Assembly: GCA_021789935.1 (NCBI GenBank)
Contig: JAJYIR010000020.1
Location: 1 to 45,616, forward strand
Source of the DNA: Nitrospirota bacterium
GTDB lineage: Bacteria; Nitrospirota; Thermodesulfovibrionia; Thermodesulfovibrionales; JdFR-88
Reading direction: 5' to 3'
DNA: 45,616 bases
The notes beneath the pieces are model-generated. The model was given only the letters and a program-made list of their open reading frames with translations. It made no database searches and had not been told where the DNA came from. The position numbers were made by a program, and so were the translations under genes. Shown piece after piece: positions 9,036 through 17,118 of this stretch. Each line of letters starts with the position of its first letter. Position 1 is the stretch's first letter.

Positions 9036-9434
9036 ATGATCAAGTACCTGAATATCCGCAGCAAACAGCGAAACGAGTTCATAGACATAACCGCCGAGGT
9101 TGAAGAGGCCCTTGGGGAGTCGGGTATAAAAGAGGGCGTTTGCTATATATACGTGCCTCACACCACGGCCGGGGTCACTATAAACGAAGGGGCGGACCCC
9201 TCCGTCCAGCGCGATATCATAAACAGCCTGACGCGTCTTGTACCGCACGACCTTGGGTATTTCCACCGCGAGGGCAATGCAGATGCCCATGTGAAATCAG
9301 CTCTTGCCGGCGTAAGCGCCAGCGTGCCCATAGAGGCCGGTAAACTCATCCTGGGCACCTGGCAGTCTATCTACTTCTGTGAATTTGACGGCCCGCGCCA
9401 CCGCAGGTGTGTGGTTAAATTCATCAAGGGCTGA
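9036..9434 (+). CDS. YjbQ/UPF0047 family protein
   Basis: Small conserved enzyme-like protein of the YjbQ (UPF0047) family, members of which have been linked to a weak thiamine phosphate synthase activity; the real role is unsettled. Family motifs are all present: PHTTAGVTINE (41-51), EGNADAH (79-85), GTWQ (107-110) and EFDGPRHRR near the end, with His and Glu residues suited to metal or phosphate binding. I chose ATG 9036, giving 132 residues, the usual length, rather than the upstream start at 8922 that would add 38 residues of unrelated composition. GGGGAG lies about 11 bases before it. Confidence 0.88.
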   Translation: MIKYLNIRSKQRNEFIDITAEVEEALGESGIKEGVCYIYVPHTTAGVTINEGADPSVQRDIINSLTRLVPHDLGYFHREGNADAHVKSALAGVSASVPIEAGKLILGTWQSIYFCEFDGPRHRRCVVKFIKG

Positions 9435-9516
9435 AAAAACAAAAACTCATTTAAAGATTCCAGGCCCGAAGCAAAGCAAAAATCAAAAAATCACAAAAGC
9501 AAAAGGCGGCAGCGCG

Positions 9517-10980
9517 TTGAAAAACAAAAAATATGATGTCGTCATCGTCGGCGCCGGGCCGGCCGGCATCTTTGCCGCGATGGAGTTTTTTGCGCCTCAG
9601 GGGACGGGCGCAAAAGAAGGGAAGCCGCCAAGCGTCCTTGTAATTGAAAAAGGGCGGGACATTGACAGGCGGGTCTGCCCCATGAAGACGAAAGAGATAT
9701 CCTGTGCGGCCTGCGCCCTCTGCGGCCTTTTAAGCGGCTGGGGCGGGGCTGGGGCTTTCAGCGACGGGAAACTCTCCTTGTCCCCGGAAGTGGGGGGCTA
9801 CCTGAAGGAGTACATCGGCCAGGAGATGCTCCTGGAGATGATCGATTATGTCGATAAGATATATGTCCGGTTTGGTGCTCCGGCGGAATATTACGGGCAT
9901 GAAGGGGACGAACTGGACAATATTTCCAGGGAGGCGGCCAGAAACGGGCTCTTGTTCGTCCGGTCAAGAATCAGGCATATAGGCACCGACAAGGCAAAGG
10001 GGGTACTGAGCCGGATGAGAAGACATGTGGCTGGCAAGGTTGACGTGCTCTTTGAGAGCGAGGTGGAACAGATACTGACCGGTCCGGGGAAAAAAATTCC
10101 CGCCGGCTCCGGAGAGGCACGGCGGGAGGTTTCAAGGGCGGCATCAAGGGTGATGGGCATCCGGCTTGCAACGGGAGAGGAGATAGAGGCCGGGTTTGTG
10201 ATAGTGGCCCCCGGCAGGGAAGGCTCCAAGTGGCTTGAAACGGAGGTAAAAAGGCTCAAGCTTCACACCATCAATAACCCGGTGGACATAGGGGTGAGGG
10301 TAGAGGTCCCGGCCCCCGTAATGGAGCCCCTCACCAGGGCAACTTACGAGCCCAAACTGATCTTCTATTCCAAGGCCTTTGACGACAAGGTGAGGACTTT
10401 TTGCGTAAACCCTTACGGGGAGGTGGTTAAGGAATACCTTAAGGGCATCTGGACCGTCAACGGCCACAGTTATTCCAGCCGCAGGACGCCGAACACGAAC
10501 TTTGCCCTGCTTGTGAGCACCACGTTCACGGAACCTTTCCACGAGCCCGTCTCATACGGCAGGCACATAGCCAGGCTGGCCAACTTCCTTGGACAGGGCG
10601 TCATAGTGCAGAGGCTTGGCGACCTTCAAAGCGGCAGACGCTCTACGCCGGAAAGGATAGGGCGGGGCACGGTAATGCCCACGCTCAAGGATTCAACTCC
10701 GGGGGACCTGAGCTTTGTGATACCGTACAGGTATTTAAGCGACATAATGGAGATGATGGATGCGCTGGACAAACTGGCCCCTGGCATAAATTCCAGGCAA
10801 ACGCTTCTGTACGGCGTGGAGGTGAAGTTCTATTCGATGAAACCCAGGCTGAATTCGTCTCTTGAGAGCGAGATAGAAAACCTCTTTGCCGTGGGTGATG
10901 GGGCCGGCGTCAGCAGAGGGCTTGTGCAGTCCTCTGCTTCCGGCGTAATTGCGGCCAGGGAGATACTGAAAAGGCTCTGA
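9517..10980 (+). CDS. FAD-dependent dehydrogenase of the COG2509 type
   Basis: Uncharacterised flavoprotein family. From a TTG start at 9517 (AGGCGG upstream) the protein opens directly into a Rossmann dinucleotide-binding motif, GAGPAG at 12-17. The family hallmark follows: a CPMK (Cys54) segment, a cluster Cys63, Cys66, Cys69 and WGGAGAFSDGKL (about 75-86). Near the C-terminus GDGAGVSRG closes the FAD site. Total length is 487, typical. An earlier start at 9379 would overlap the YjbQ gene by 56 bases and adds a lysine-rich stretch outside the family, so I reject it. The cysteines may bind metal or form disulfides; that is inference. Substrate unknown. Confidence 0.85.
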   Translation: MKNKKYDVVIVGAGPAGIFAAMEFFAPQGTGAKEGKPPSVLVIEKGRDIDRRVCPMKTKEISCAACALCGLLSGWGGAGAFSDGKLSLSPEVGGYLKEYIGQEMLLEMIDYVDKIYVRFGAPAEYYGHEGDELDNISREAARNGLLFVRSRIRHIGTDKAKGVLSRMRRHVAGKVDVLFESEVEQILTGPGKKIPAGSGEARREVSRAASRVMGIRLATGEEIEAGFVIVAPGREGSKWLETEVKRLKLHTINNPVDIGVRVEVPAPVMEPLTRATYEPKLIFYSKAFDDKVRTFCVNPYGEVVKEYLKGIWTVNGHSYSSRRTPNTNFALLVSTTFTEPFHEPVSYGRHIARLANFLGQGVIVQRLGDLQSGRRSTPERIGRGTVMPTLKDSTPGDLSFVIPYRYLSDIMEMMDALDKLAPGINSRQTLLYGVEVKFYSMKPRLNSSLESEIENLFAVGDGAGVSRGLVQSSASGVIAAREILKRL

Positions 10981-11075
10981 AAAATTGTTTTACCGCTTGC
11001 AAATCGTTTGAAACGTGCTAACATTTATTGCATATATAAAAATTCATTTCCGGGATGGAGGAGGTTTTTGAAATC

Positions 11076-11540
11076 ATGAAAGGCAATCCTAAGTTGATCG
11101 AAAAGCTCAATTCGCTTCTTGCTGATGAATTGACGGCCATTAACCAGTACATGGTGCATTCCGAGATAGCAGCCAACTGGGGATATGCCAAGCTGCACGA
11201 CCATTTTGAGAAGAGGGCCATCGCCGAGATGAAGCACGCCGAGGCGCTCATCGGGAGGATAATCTTTCTCGAAGGCATCCCGATTGTCTCCAACCTGCGG
11301 GAGATCCACGTGGGCAGCGATGTTCCGAAGCAGCTTGAAAACGACCACCATTCGGAAGAGGGGGCCATCAAGGGATACAACGAGGGCATAAAACTGGCGG
11401 GGGAAATAAGCGACTTCGCCACCCGCGAGATATTGGAGCGCATACTCAATGACGAGGACGGCCATATCGACGGAATAGAAGAACTCCAGGACCAGATTGG
11501 CCATATGACGCTGCCTGTCTTTCTCTCCACACAGGTTTAA
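11076..11540 (+). CDS. bfr: Bacterioferritin
   Basis: Iron-storage protein forming a 24-mer shell that oxidises Fe(II) and stores it as ferric mineral. With the start at ATG 11076 the residue numbers coincide with E. coli Bfr: ferroxidase ligands Glu18, Glu51, His54, Glu94, Glu127 and His130 are all present, as is the haem ligand Met52. A longer frame begins at ATG 11055, but the Shine-Dalgarno sequence GGAGGAGG lies at 11057-11064, inside that extension, which settles the start at 11076 (154 residues). Monocistronic, followed by a strong terminator. A possible promoter is TTGAAA at 11008-11013 with TATATA at 11033-11038 (19-base spacing, so not ideal). Confidence 0.95.
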   Translation: MKGNPKLIEKLNSLLADELTAINQYMVHSEIAANWGYAKLHDHFEKRAIAEMKHAEALIGRIIFLEGIPIVSNLREIHVGSDVPKQLENDHHSEEGAIKGYNEGIKLAGEISDFATREILERILNDEDGHIDGIEELQDQIGHMTLPVFLSTQV

Positions 11541-11561
11541 AAAAATATCCCGGCAAAGACA

Positions 11562-11606
11562 GGAAGGGAGAAAAACCACGTGAGGGGTTTTTCTCCCTTC
11601 CCTTTT
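11562..11606 (+). terminator. Strong intrinsic terminator of bfr
   Basis: A perfect 16-bp inverted repeat (arms 11562-11577 and 11586-11601) with an 8-base loop is followed by CTTTT. The run of A residues before and T residues within the arms makes it potentially active in both directions. Confidence 0.9.
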
Positions 11607-11663
11607 CATTCCCGCCATTTTTGATTTTTGACTTTTCCACTCCCCGGGCAATAGAATAGGTAA

Positions 11664-12743
11664 GTGAGCGCTAACACTAATAAGCCGGCCCGTAAAAAGC
11701 GCATTGCCATCACGCTTCTGGCAATACTGGCGGCGGTTGTTCTTGCTGTCTTTCTGGCCCTCAGGATCGAGCGGAAAAATACTGTCTCTTCCATCCATGT
11801 GTCTGGGATCATGGATGGGTATGAGGTTAATCTGTCCCCCAAAGCGGCGGGACGCATCTCATGGCTTGGAGCGGGCGAAGGCGATGCGGTAAAAGCGGGC
11901 CAGACGCTGATAACCCTGGACAGCGAGGACGTAAAGGCATCGCTGGCGCAGGCCGTGGCCGCCCGGGAAAAAGCGGAGGATGACATCCGCGCCGCAAAGG
12001 CGCAGGTGGAGGACTCAAAGGCCGCCATCGCCAGCGCCGGTGCGGACGCAAAAAGCGCCGCCGCCGATGCGGACATGGTCCTTGCCCAGGAAGACGAAGC
12101 AGGCAGAGATGCCAAGCGGGCGGAGGACCTCTATAAGGAAAGCTTCATATCCACGCAGTCCCGCGATCAGGCGGTTTCCGCTTATGACGTAAACAAGGCG
12201 GCATACAGCTCTTCAATAGGCAAACTTGCCTCGGCCCGCGCAAAAAAGGCGGAGGCCGTCACCGGGCTCAATGTGGCTGAAAGCCAGCTTGAGTCCGCAA
12301 AGGCGGTACTCAGGGAGGCGCAGGCGAACGTGGCCTATTACCAGTCAAAACTCGATGATACCATCATAAAGACCCCGGTTGAGGGCACCGTCATATTCAA
12401 GGCGCATGAGCAGGGCGAGACGGTGAATCCCGGGGACACCATATTGACGGTGGTGGATTTTAACGGACTTTACGCCAGGGTGGATATTGATGAGACGAAG
12501 ATCGGCCGCGTGGAGTTGAACGGGCCGGCTTTTATTACGGTGGATGAGGTGCCGGGGAAGGTGTTCAAGGGCAGGATAACAGAGATAGACCGGTATGCGG
12601 AGTTTGCGACCCAGAGGGACGTGATCCGCGGACGGGAAGACATAAAGACCTTCAGGGTGAAGGTAAGAGTCCTGAACGACCCTGGAAGGATATTGAAGCC
12701 GGGAATGACGGTGGAAGTCACAATACCGCCGCCCGCGTTATAA
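11664..12743 (+). CDS. HlyD-family membrane fusion protein
   Basis: Periplasmic adaptor of an export system. A single N-terminal membrane anchor (about 13-33) precedes the first lipoyl half (about 47-90, with the GDAVKAGQTL turn). An Ala/Lys/Glu-rich coiled-coil hairpin spans about 92-220, and the second lipoyl half carries TPVEGTV and GETVNPG. A beta-barrel region ends the protein. The length of 359 fits YbhG/YhiI-type adaptors that pair with ABC transporters. The start is GTG 11664 with only a weak upstream purine tract. The ABC ATPase gene begins 74 bases downstream, so the three genes to 14960 probably form one efflux operon. The cargo cannot be predicted. Confidence 0.88.
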   Translation: MSANTNKPARKKRIAITLLAILAAVVLAVFLALRIERKNTVSSIHVSGIMDGYEVNLSPKAAGRISWLGAGEGDAVKAGQTLITLDSEDVKASLAQAVAAREKAEDDIRAAKAQVEDSKAAIASAGADAKSAAADADMVLAQEDEAGRDAKRAEDLYKESFISTQSRDQAVSAYDVNKAAYSSSIGKLASARAKKAEAVTGLNVAESQLESAKAVLREAQANVAYYQSKLDDTIIKTPVEGTVIFKAHEQGETVNPGDTILTVVDFNGLYARVDIDETKIGRVELNGPAFITVDEVPGKVFKGRITEIDRYAEFATQRDVIRGREDIKTFRVKVRVLNDPGRILKPGMTVEVTIPPPAL

Positions 12744-12817
12744 GGAGAGCGTGAATATCTTGCAGGACATGGCGGCCGATTCTCCATGCCATTTTCAGCT
12801 GAATAAATTATTCGATC

Positions 12818-13828
12818 ATGCTTGATGATGCCAAGGCGATTACCGTATCCGGGCTGATCAGGAAATTCGGTCCCGCCACCGCGGTGGACGGCATAAGCTT
12901 CCAGGTGGACAGGGGAGAATTTTTCGGCTTCCTGGGCCCCAACGGCGCCGGGAAAACGACTCTCATAAGGATGCTCACCACCCTTTTGAAGCCAACGGGC
13001 GGGCAGGCCGTAGTCTCCGGTTTTGATGTGGCTGAATACCCCGCGCGGGTCAGAAAACATATAGGGGTGGTGCCCCAGGCCATGACCAGCGACCTGGACC
13101 TTACGGGCCGGGAGAACATGGACATATACGGCCGGTTCTATGGCATACGCTCCAGGGAGAGAAAAGAGAGGACGGACTACCTGCTTGAGATGGTGGGCCT
13201 GGCGCAGAGGGCCGGTGACCTTGTGGCCACCTATTCCGGAGGGATGAGAAGAAGGCTGGAGATCGCCCGTGTGCTTGTCCATAAGCCGGCCCTGCTTTTC
13301 CTGGATGAGCCCACCATAGGGTTGGACCCTCAATCCAGGCGCGTGGTATGGGGGCTTCTGAAAAAACTCTCGCAGGGGGATTCGATAACTATATTCCTGA
13401 CCACGCATTACATGGAAGAGGCGGAGATGCTCTGCGGCCGGGTGGCTATAATAGACGCCGGGAAGATAATAGCCATGGGAAGCCCGGCCGGGCTCAAGGC
13501 TGGCATACCGGGAAATGACATCATTACGCTCCGGGTGGGCGGCCTTTCTGATGATATGGCCGGGGCAATAGAAAAAATACCCTTCGTTCACAAGGTAAAC
13601 AGGGAGGAAGATTCCATTGCCGCCTACGCGGACAACGGGGCGGAGAACCTCCCCGTGCTGATAGATGCTGTCAGGGCCTCCGGAGGGGTGATACTTTCAG
13701 CCTCCGTCCACGAGCAGTCGCTGGAAGACGTCTTTATCCACTACACGGGCAAATCCATAAGGGAAGAAGAGGCCAAAAAGGTCAGCTTCCTGGTCGGGGC
13801 CGGCATGCCCCAGAGGCTGGGAAGATGA
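12818..13828 (+). CDS. ABC transporter ATP-binding protein (ABC-2 export type)
   Basis: Cytosolic ATPase subunit driving the permease encoded next. Walker A GPNGAGKTT (40-48), the Q-loop in VVPQAM (about 84-89), the signature SGGMRRR (140-146), Walker B LLFLDEP (159-165) and switch His197 (TTHYMEEAE) are intact. The roughly 100-residue C-terminal extension resembles that of DrrA/NodI-like and YbhF-type exporters. ATG 12818 has no clear ribosome binding site. The stop is 17 bases before the permease start. Confidence 0.92.
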   Translation: MLDDAKAITVSGLIRKFGPATAVDGISFQVDRGEFFGFLGPNGAGKTTLIRMLTTLLKPTGGQAVVSGFDVAEYPARVRKHIGVVPQAMTSDLDLTGRENMDIYGRFYGIRSRERKERTDYLLEMVGLAQRAGDLVATYSGGMRRRLEIARVLVHKPALLFLDEPTIGLDPQSRRVVWGLLKKLSQGDSITIFLTTHYMEEAEMLCGRVAIIDAGKIIAMGSPAGLKAGIPGNDIITLRVGGLSDDMAGAIEKIPFVHKVNREEDSIAAYADNGAENLPVLIDAVRASGGVILSASVHEQSLEDVFIHYTGKSIREEEAKKVSFLVGAGMPQRLGR

Positions 13829-13844
13829 CCCGGAAGATTTTTTA

Positions 13845-14960
13845 ATGATAAGGCTTTTTGCGGTGATAGAGAGGGACCTGAAAAAGTTCAAGCGCAATCC
13901 TGTTGTGCTTGGCATGAGCATACTCATGCCCTTGATCTACCTTGTGATCCTGGGCAATTCCTTTCAGGGTAAGCTCACGGACCTGCCCCTGGCCGTTGTC
14001 AGCCAGGACTCAGGCCCCTATGCAGACCGGCTGATGGAATACCTGATGGCCGTGCAGGCGGGCCCCAGGACTTTTTTGGTACTGCCCATGGATGACCAGC
14101 AAAAGGCGGTGGACGGGGTACGGACGGGGAAATACAAGGCGGCGCTCATTATACCCCCGGATTTCAGCAAACGGGTTGCGGTGAGCGGCAGGCCGGACAT
14201 CGGGCTTTTCCTCGACAACACGGACAGCATTTCCGCAGGCACCATAAGGGGCCTCATAGACGAGGCGCTGCCTTCAATAAGATCTGAGTATGTGCCAATA
14301 AGGGAGGCAAACAATGAACCCCTGCTGAGGGACATCAACCTCTATGGCAAAGTGGACTACTACCAGTCCCTCGTCCCGGGTGTCGTTATAATGGCCATAT
14401 TCCTTGGCACCCTGACCACGGGGGCGTTCAACCTTGTAATGGACCGCTTTTTGGGAATAGAGGAAAGCTATCTGCTTACGCCGCTTTCAAAAGCGGACAT
14501 CGTCGGAGGGCTCATCATCAGCGGCCTTTCCATAACCACCATGAACGCCCTGCTCATATTCGCAACGAGCATGCTGATAACGGGCATTCCTTTTTCAAGA
14601 GGGGTTTTGAACTTTTTCCCAATCCTTCTTGTTGTGGTCCTTACCACCCTGTGCCTTCTGAGCCTCATGTTCGCCATAATGGGAAGGATAGGCCATCCAA
14701 GGATTGTGGGTGTTTTAAGCGGGTTTCTGAATGTGATATTGTTTTTCCCAAGCGGAGCGGTCTATCCGGTTGCGAGCTTCCCAGGATGGCTTAAATCCTT
14801 TGCCAGGGTGAACCCGGAGGCCTACGCGGTGGACGCCCTGAAATCCATCCTTTTTAAAAACGCGGGCATGGGCAACATCCTTGGGGACCTTGCTTTCCTT
14901 GCGCTCTTCACCGCGGCGATGATGAGCCTTTCCATAATCACCTTCAAGCGCACCCTGTAA
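13845..14960 (+). CDS. ABC-2 type permease
   Basis: Integral membrane subunit of the exporter. One membrane helix near the N-terminus (about 17-38) is followed by a large extracytoplasmic domain of about 130 residues, and five further hydrophobic segments fill the C-terminal half, the standard ABC-2 (YhhJ/YadH/DrrB-like) arrangement. Length 371. Only one permease gene is present, whereas ybh-type loci have two, so the channel is probably a homodimer. A T-rich tract at 14977-15001 follows the stop but without a convincing stem. Confidence 0.88.
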   Translation: MIRLFAVIERDLKKFKRNPVVLGMSILMPLIYLVILGNSFQGKLTDLPLAVVSQDSGPYADRLMEYLMAVQAGPRTFLVLPMDDQQKAVDGVRTGKYKAALIIPPDFSKRVAVSGRPDIGLFLDNTDSISAGTIRGLIDEALPSIRSEYVPIREANNEPLLRDINLYGKVDYYQSLVPGVVIMAIFLGTLTTGAFNLVMDRFLGIEESYLLTPLSKADIVGGLIISGLSITTMNALLIFATSMLITGIPFSRGVLNFFPILLVVVLTTLCLLSLMFAIMGRIGHPRIVGVLSGFLNVILFFPSGAVYPVASFPGWLKSFARVNPEAYAVDALKSILFKNAGMGNILGDLAFLALFTAAMMSLSIITFKRTL

Positions 14961-15081
14961 ACAAAAAGACAAAACAAAAACAGGGATTTTTTCTTTTTTC
15001 CTTCAAAACCCCCTCATTATGTGATATATGTAGCTTAGTAAACGGCTCAAATTAATTTTCCCAAAAGGAGGATGTATATTT

Positions 15082-15363
15082 ATGGCGGTAAAGAAAGCTG
15101 GCGCAAAGGGGGCGAAGGCCCCGCAGGCAAGGGCCGCGAAAAAGACCGTCGCAAAAAAGCCGGCCAAGGCGGTGAAGGCGGTTGCCAAGCCCGCTAAGAC
15201 GGCCGCGAAAAGACCAGCAGCAAGAGCCGCGAAAAAAGCAGCTCCCCAGGAAGCGGGCCGCTTCGGCTGCGAGGTTTGCGGTCTCATGGTCTCCGTGGAC
15301 GAGTGGGGCGAGATGAATGTTGTGAACCTTATCTGCTGCGGAGAGCAGATGCAGCCTGTCTGA
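15082..15363 (+). CDS. Histone H1-like tail fused to a desulforedoxin-type FeCys4 domain
   Basis: Residues 1-57 are almost only Lys, Ala, Pro, Arg and Val in KPAKA/AAKK-type repeats, like bacterial H1-like nucleoid proteins. Residues about 60-93 match desulforedoxin: Cys63-x-x-Cys66 in GCEVCG and adjacent Cys85-Cys86 in ICCGEQM, the spacing and CCGE signature of the FeCys4 site in desulforedoxin and in the N-terminal domain of desulfoferrodoxin. GGAGG at 15067-15071 gives ATG 15082 a strong start. It is monocistronic between the ABC exporter and the convergent nuo operon, and is followed by two hairpins. Expected to bind nucleic acid and to hold iron or zinc; both are inferences from composition and motif. 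Confidence 0.85.
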   Translation: MAVKKAGAKGAKAPQARAAKKTVAKKPAKAVKAVAKPAKTAAKRPAARAAKKAAPQEAGRFGCEVCGLMVSVDEWGEMNVVNLICCGEQMQPV

Positions 15364-15368
15364 ATAAA

Positions 15369-15467
15369 CACCGGGTCTCGCCAGGGAAACAGGGCAGAGT
15401 TTTTTTAAGAGCAAAGCGGAAAGCAAGACTCTGCCCTTTCGCACTGCGGGGCTCCCGGTGTGCTTTT
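15369..15467 (+). terminator. Nested hairpin terminator after the H1-like gene
   Basis: CACCGGG (15369-15375) pairs with CCCGGTG (15454-15460), followed by TGCTTTTTT. Inside it GGGCAGAGT (15392-15400) pairs with ACTCTGCCC (15428-15436). It lies between two convergent transcription units and may stop both. Confidence 0.65.
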
Positions 15468-15480
15468 TTGCTTCCGGGTG

Positions 15481-15530
15481 CCGGGGAGGAGCCGTTTTCC
15501 GCCGCCCCCGGTTTTTTATTTTTATTTTAT
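15481..15530 (+). terminator. Second terminator with long T tract
   Basis: CCGGGG (15481-15486) pairs with CCCCGG (15506-15511) and is followed by a T-rich run to about 15530. It backs up the preceding hairpin for rightward transcription and abuts the end of nuoM. Confidence 0.65.
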
Positions 15531-15536
15531 TTGTGC

Positions 15537-17066
15537 TTAGGTGAAAAGGGCCTTGAGGAAACCGGACAGGGCGCTCAAACCAGGCTGCCTTGGGCCGAGC
15601 CTGCCAAGGAGGTTCTGCACCGAGGGGTGCAGGAAGCCAAGAAGCGCGTTCGGATAAATGCCTATCCAGAAGACCAGCAGGGCCATCGGAGCGATGGCGA
15701 TAAACTCCCTTGCGCTTATGTCCGGCAGCCCTTTCAATTTGGGATTTACTTCAGTGAAAAATACCCTCTGATATAGCCAGAGCATGTATGCCGCCCCTAT
15801 TATTATCCCGGTTGCGGCAAGTACGCCTGCCAGCCTGCTGGCGGTGAACCCGCCAAGTATTATCAGGAATTCCCCGATAAAACCGTTTGTGCCCGGCAGA
15901 CCTATCGCGGCCAGGGTGAAGACCATGAAAAAACCGGCATACACCGGAAGGACGCTTGCCGCTCCGCCGTAGTCGGATATCTGGCGCGAGTGCGTCCGGT
16001 CATAGATGATGCCTATGCAGAGGAAGAGAGCGCCGGTCACTATGCCGTGGTTCAGCATCTGGAGTATCCCGCCTTCCACGCCCTGGGAGTTCAGGGCAAA
16101 GATGCCCAGGGTCACAAATCCCATGTGGCTTACGGAGCTGTACGCTATGAGCCGTTTAAGGTCCGTCTGGGCCAGGCACACAACCGCCCCGTAAATTATT
16201 GCGGCAACGGAAAGAACAATCATCGGGATGGCCATGGCCCTGGTTGCGTCCGGGAACATCGGTATGGAGAACCTTAAAAAACCGTAAGCGCCCATCTTTA
16301 TAAGCACTGCGGCAAGGATAACACTGCCGGCCGTAGGCGCCTCGGTGTGGGCATCGGGCAACCATGTGTGCAGCGGGAACATCGGCACCTTTACGGCAAA
16401 GGCCGCGAAGAAGGCCCAGAAAAGCCACATCTGCATGGGTAGAGGGTATTTCAAATTTTGCAGATGGAGGATATTAAAATCTCCGCCCGAGTAATTGTAC
16501 AGATAGATAATCCCGACAAGCATGAGGACGCTGCCCAAAAGGGTATATAAGAAAAACTTTATAGATGCGTAAAGCCTGTTCGGGCCGCCCCAGACGCCGA
16601 TGAGCAGGAACATGGGTATCAGCATCGCTTCCCAGAAGATGTAGAAAAGGAAAAAATCCAGGGAGCAGAAGACCCCGATCATGGCCCCTTCGATCAGAAG
16701 GAGGGACATATAGAACTCTTTTGTCCTTGTTTTAATGGAATTCCATGATATCAGCACACAGAGCACCGATATGAGGGTTGAAAGAAGCACGAACAGGGCG
16801 CTTATGCCGTCTATCCCGACAAGGTAATCGGTATGAAAGGCCGGTATCCACGTCCGCCACTCCACAAACTGCATCTTGGCAGTCGTCTTGTCGAAATTGA
16901 AAAATACCGGCAGCGAGGCGGCAAAGACCGCCAGGCTTACAATGAGGGCCCAGGCCTTTATGAGCCCTTCGCGCTTTCTGCCTATGAGCCCAAGAAGCAG
17001 CGCTCCCGCGATGGGCAGGAATATGAGTGTGCTCAACACCGGATATCCAAGGGAATTCATTATCAT
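15537..17066 (-). CDS. nuoM: NADH-quinone oxidoreductase subunit M
   Basis: Antiporter-like membrane subunit of complex I taking part in proton translocation. About 14 hydrophobic helices are visible, with the LLIEGAMIGVF segment near residue 120 carrying the conserved Glu, and KxPxFPLHTWLPDAH-type helix 7 residues with the essential Lys. I start the gene at ATG 17066 (509 residues, normal); the open frame runs back to 17237, but that part is non-hydrophobic and overlaps nuoL. It is the last gene of the operon, where nuoN would be expected next. Confidence 0.93.
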   Translation of the reverse strand: MIMNSLGYPVLSTLIFLPIAGALLLGLIGRKREGLIKAWALIVSLAVFAASLPVFFNFDKTTAKMQFVEWRTWIPAFHTDYLVGIDGISALFVLLSTLISVLCVLISWNSIKTRTKEFYMSLLLIEGAMIGVFCSLDFFLFYIFWEAMLIPMFLLIGVWGGPNRLYASIKFFLYTLLGSVLMLVGIIYLYNYSGGDFNILHLQNLKYPLPMQMWLFWAFFAAFAVKVPMFPLHTWLPDAHTEAPTAGSVILAAVLIKMGAYGFLRFSIPMFPDATRAMAIPMIVLSVAAIIYGAVVCLAQTDLKRLIAYSSVSHMGFVTLGIFALNSQGVEGGILQMLNHGIVTGALFLCIGIIYDRTHSRQISDYGGAASVLPVYAGFFMVFTLAAIGLPGTNGFIGEFLIILGGFTASRLAGVLAATGIIIGAAYMLWLYQRVFFTEVNPKLKGLPDISAREFIAIAPMALLVFWIGIYPNALLGFLHPSVQNLLGRLGPRQPGLSALSGFLKALFT

Positions 17067-17118
17067 ATTGCACCACACAAAAACTTTTTTATAGAAATAA
17101 AAGTGTCCATTTCCTCTC

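Noticed and set aside
11055-11075. Upstream ATG for bacterioferritin
   Set aside because: The extension contains the Shine-Dalgarno sequence itself, and the residues of the ferroxidase centre number correctly only from 11076.
12470-13591. Long minus-strand open frame of 373 codons
   Set aside because: It lies opposite the fusion-protein and ABC genes, its composition is that of an antisense shadow, and no domain is visible.
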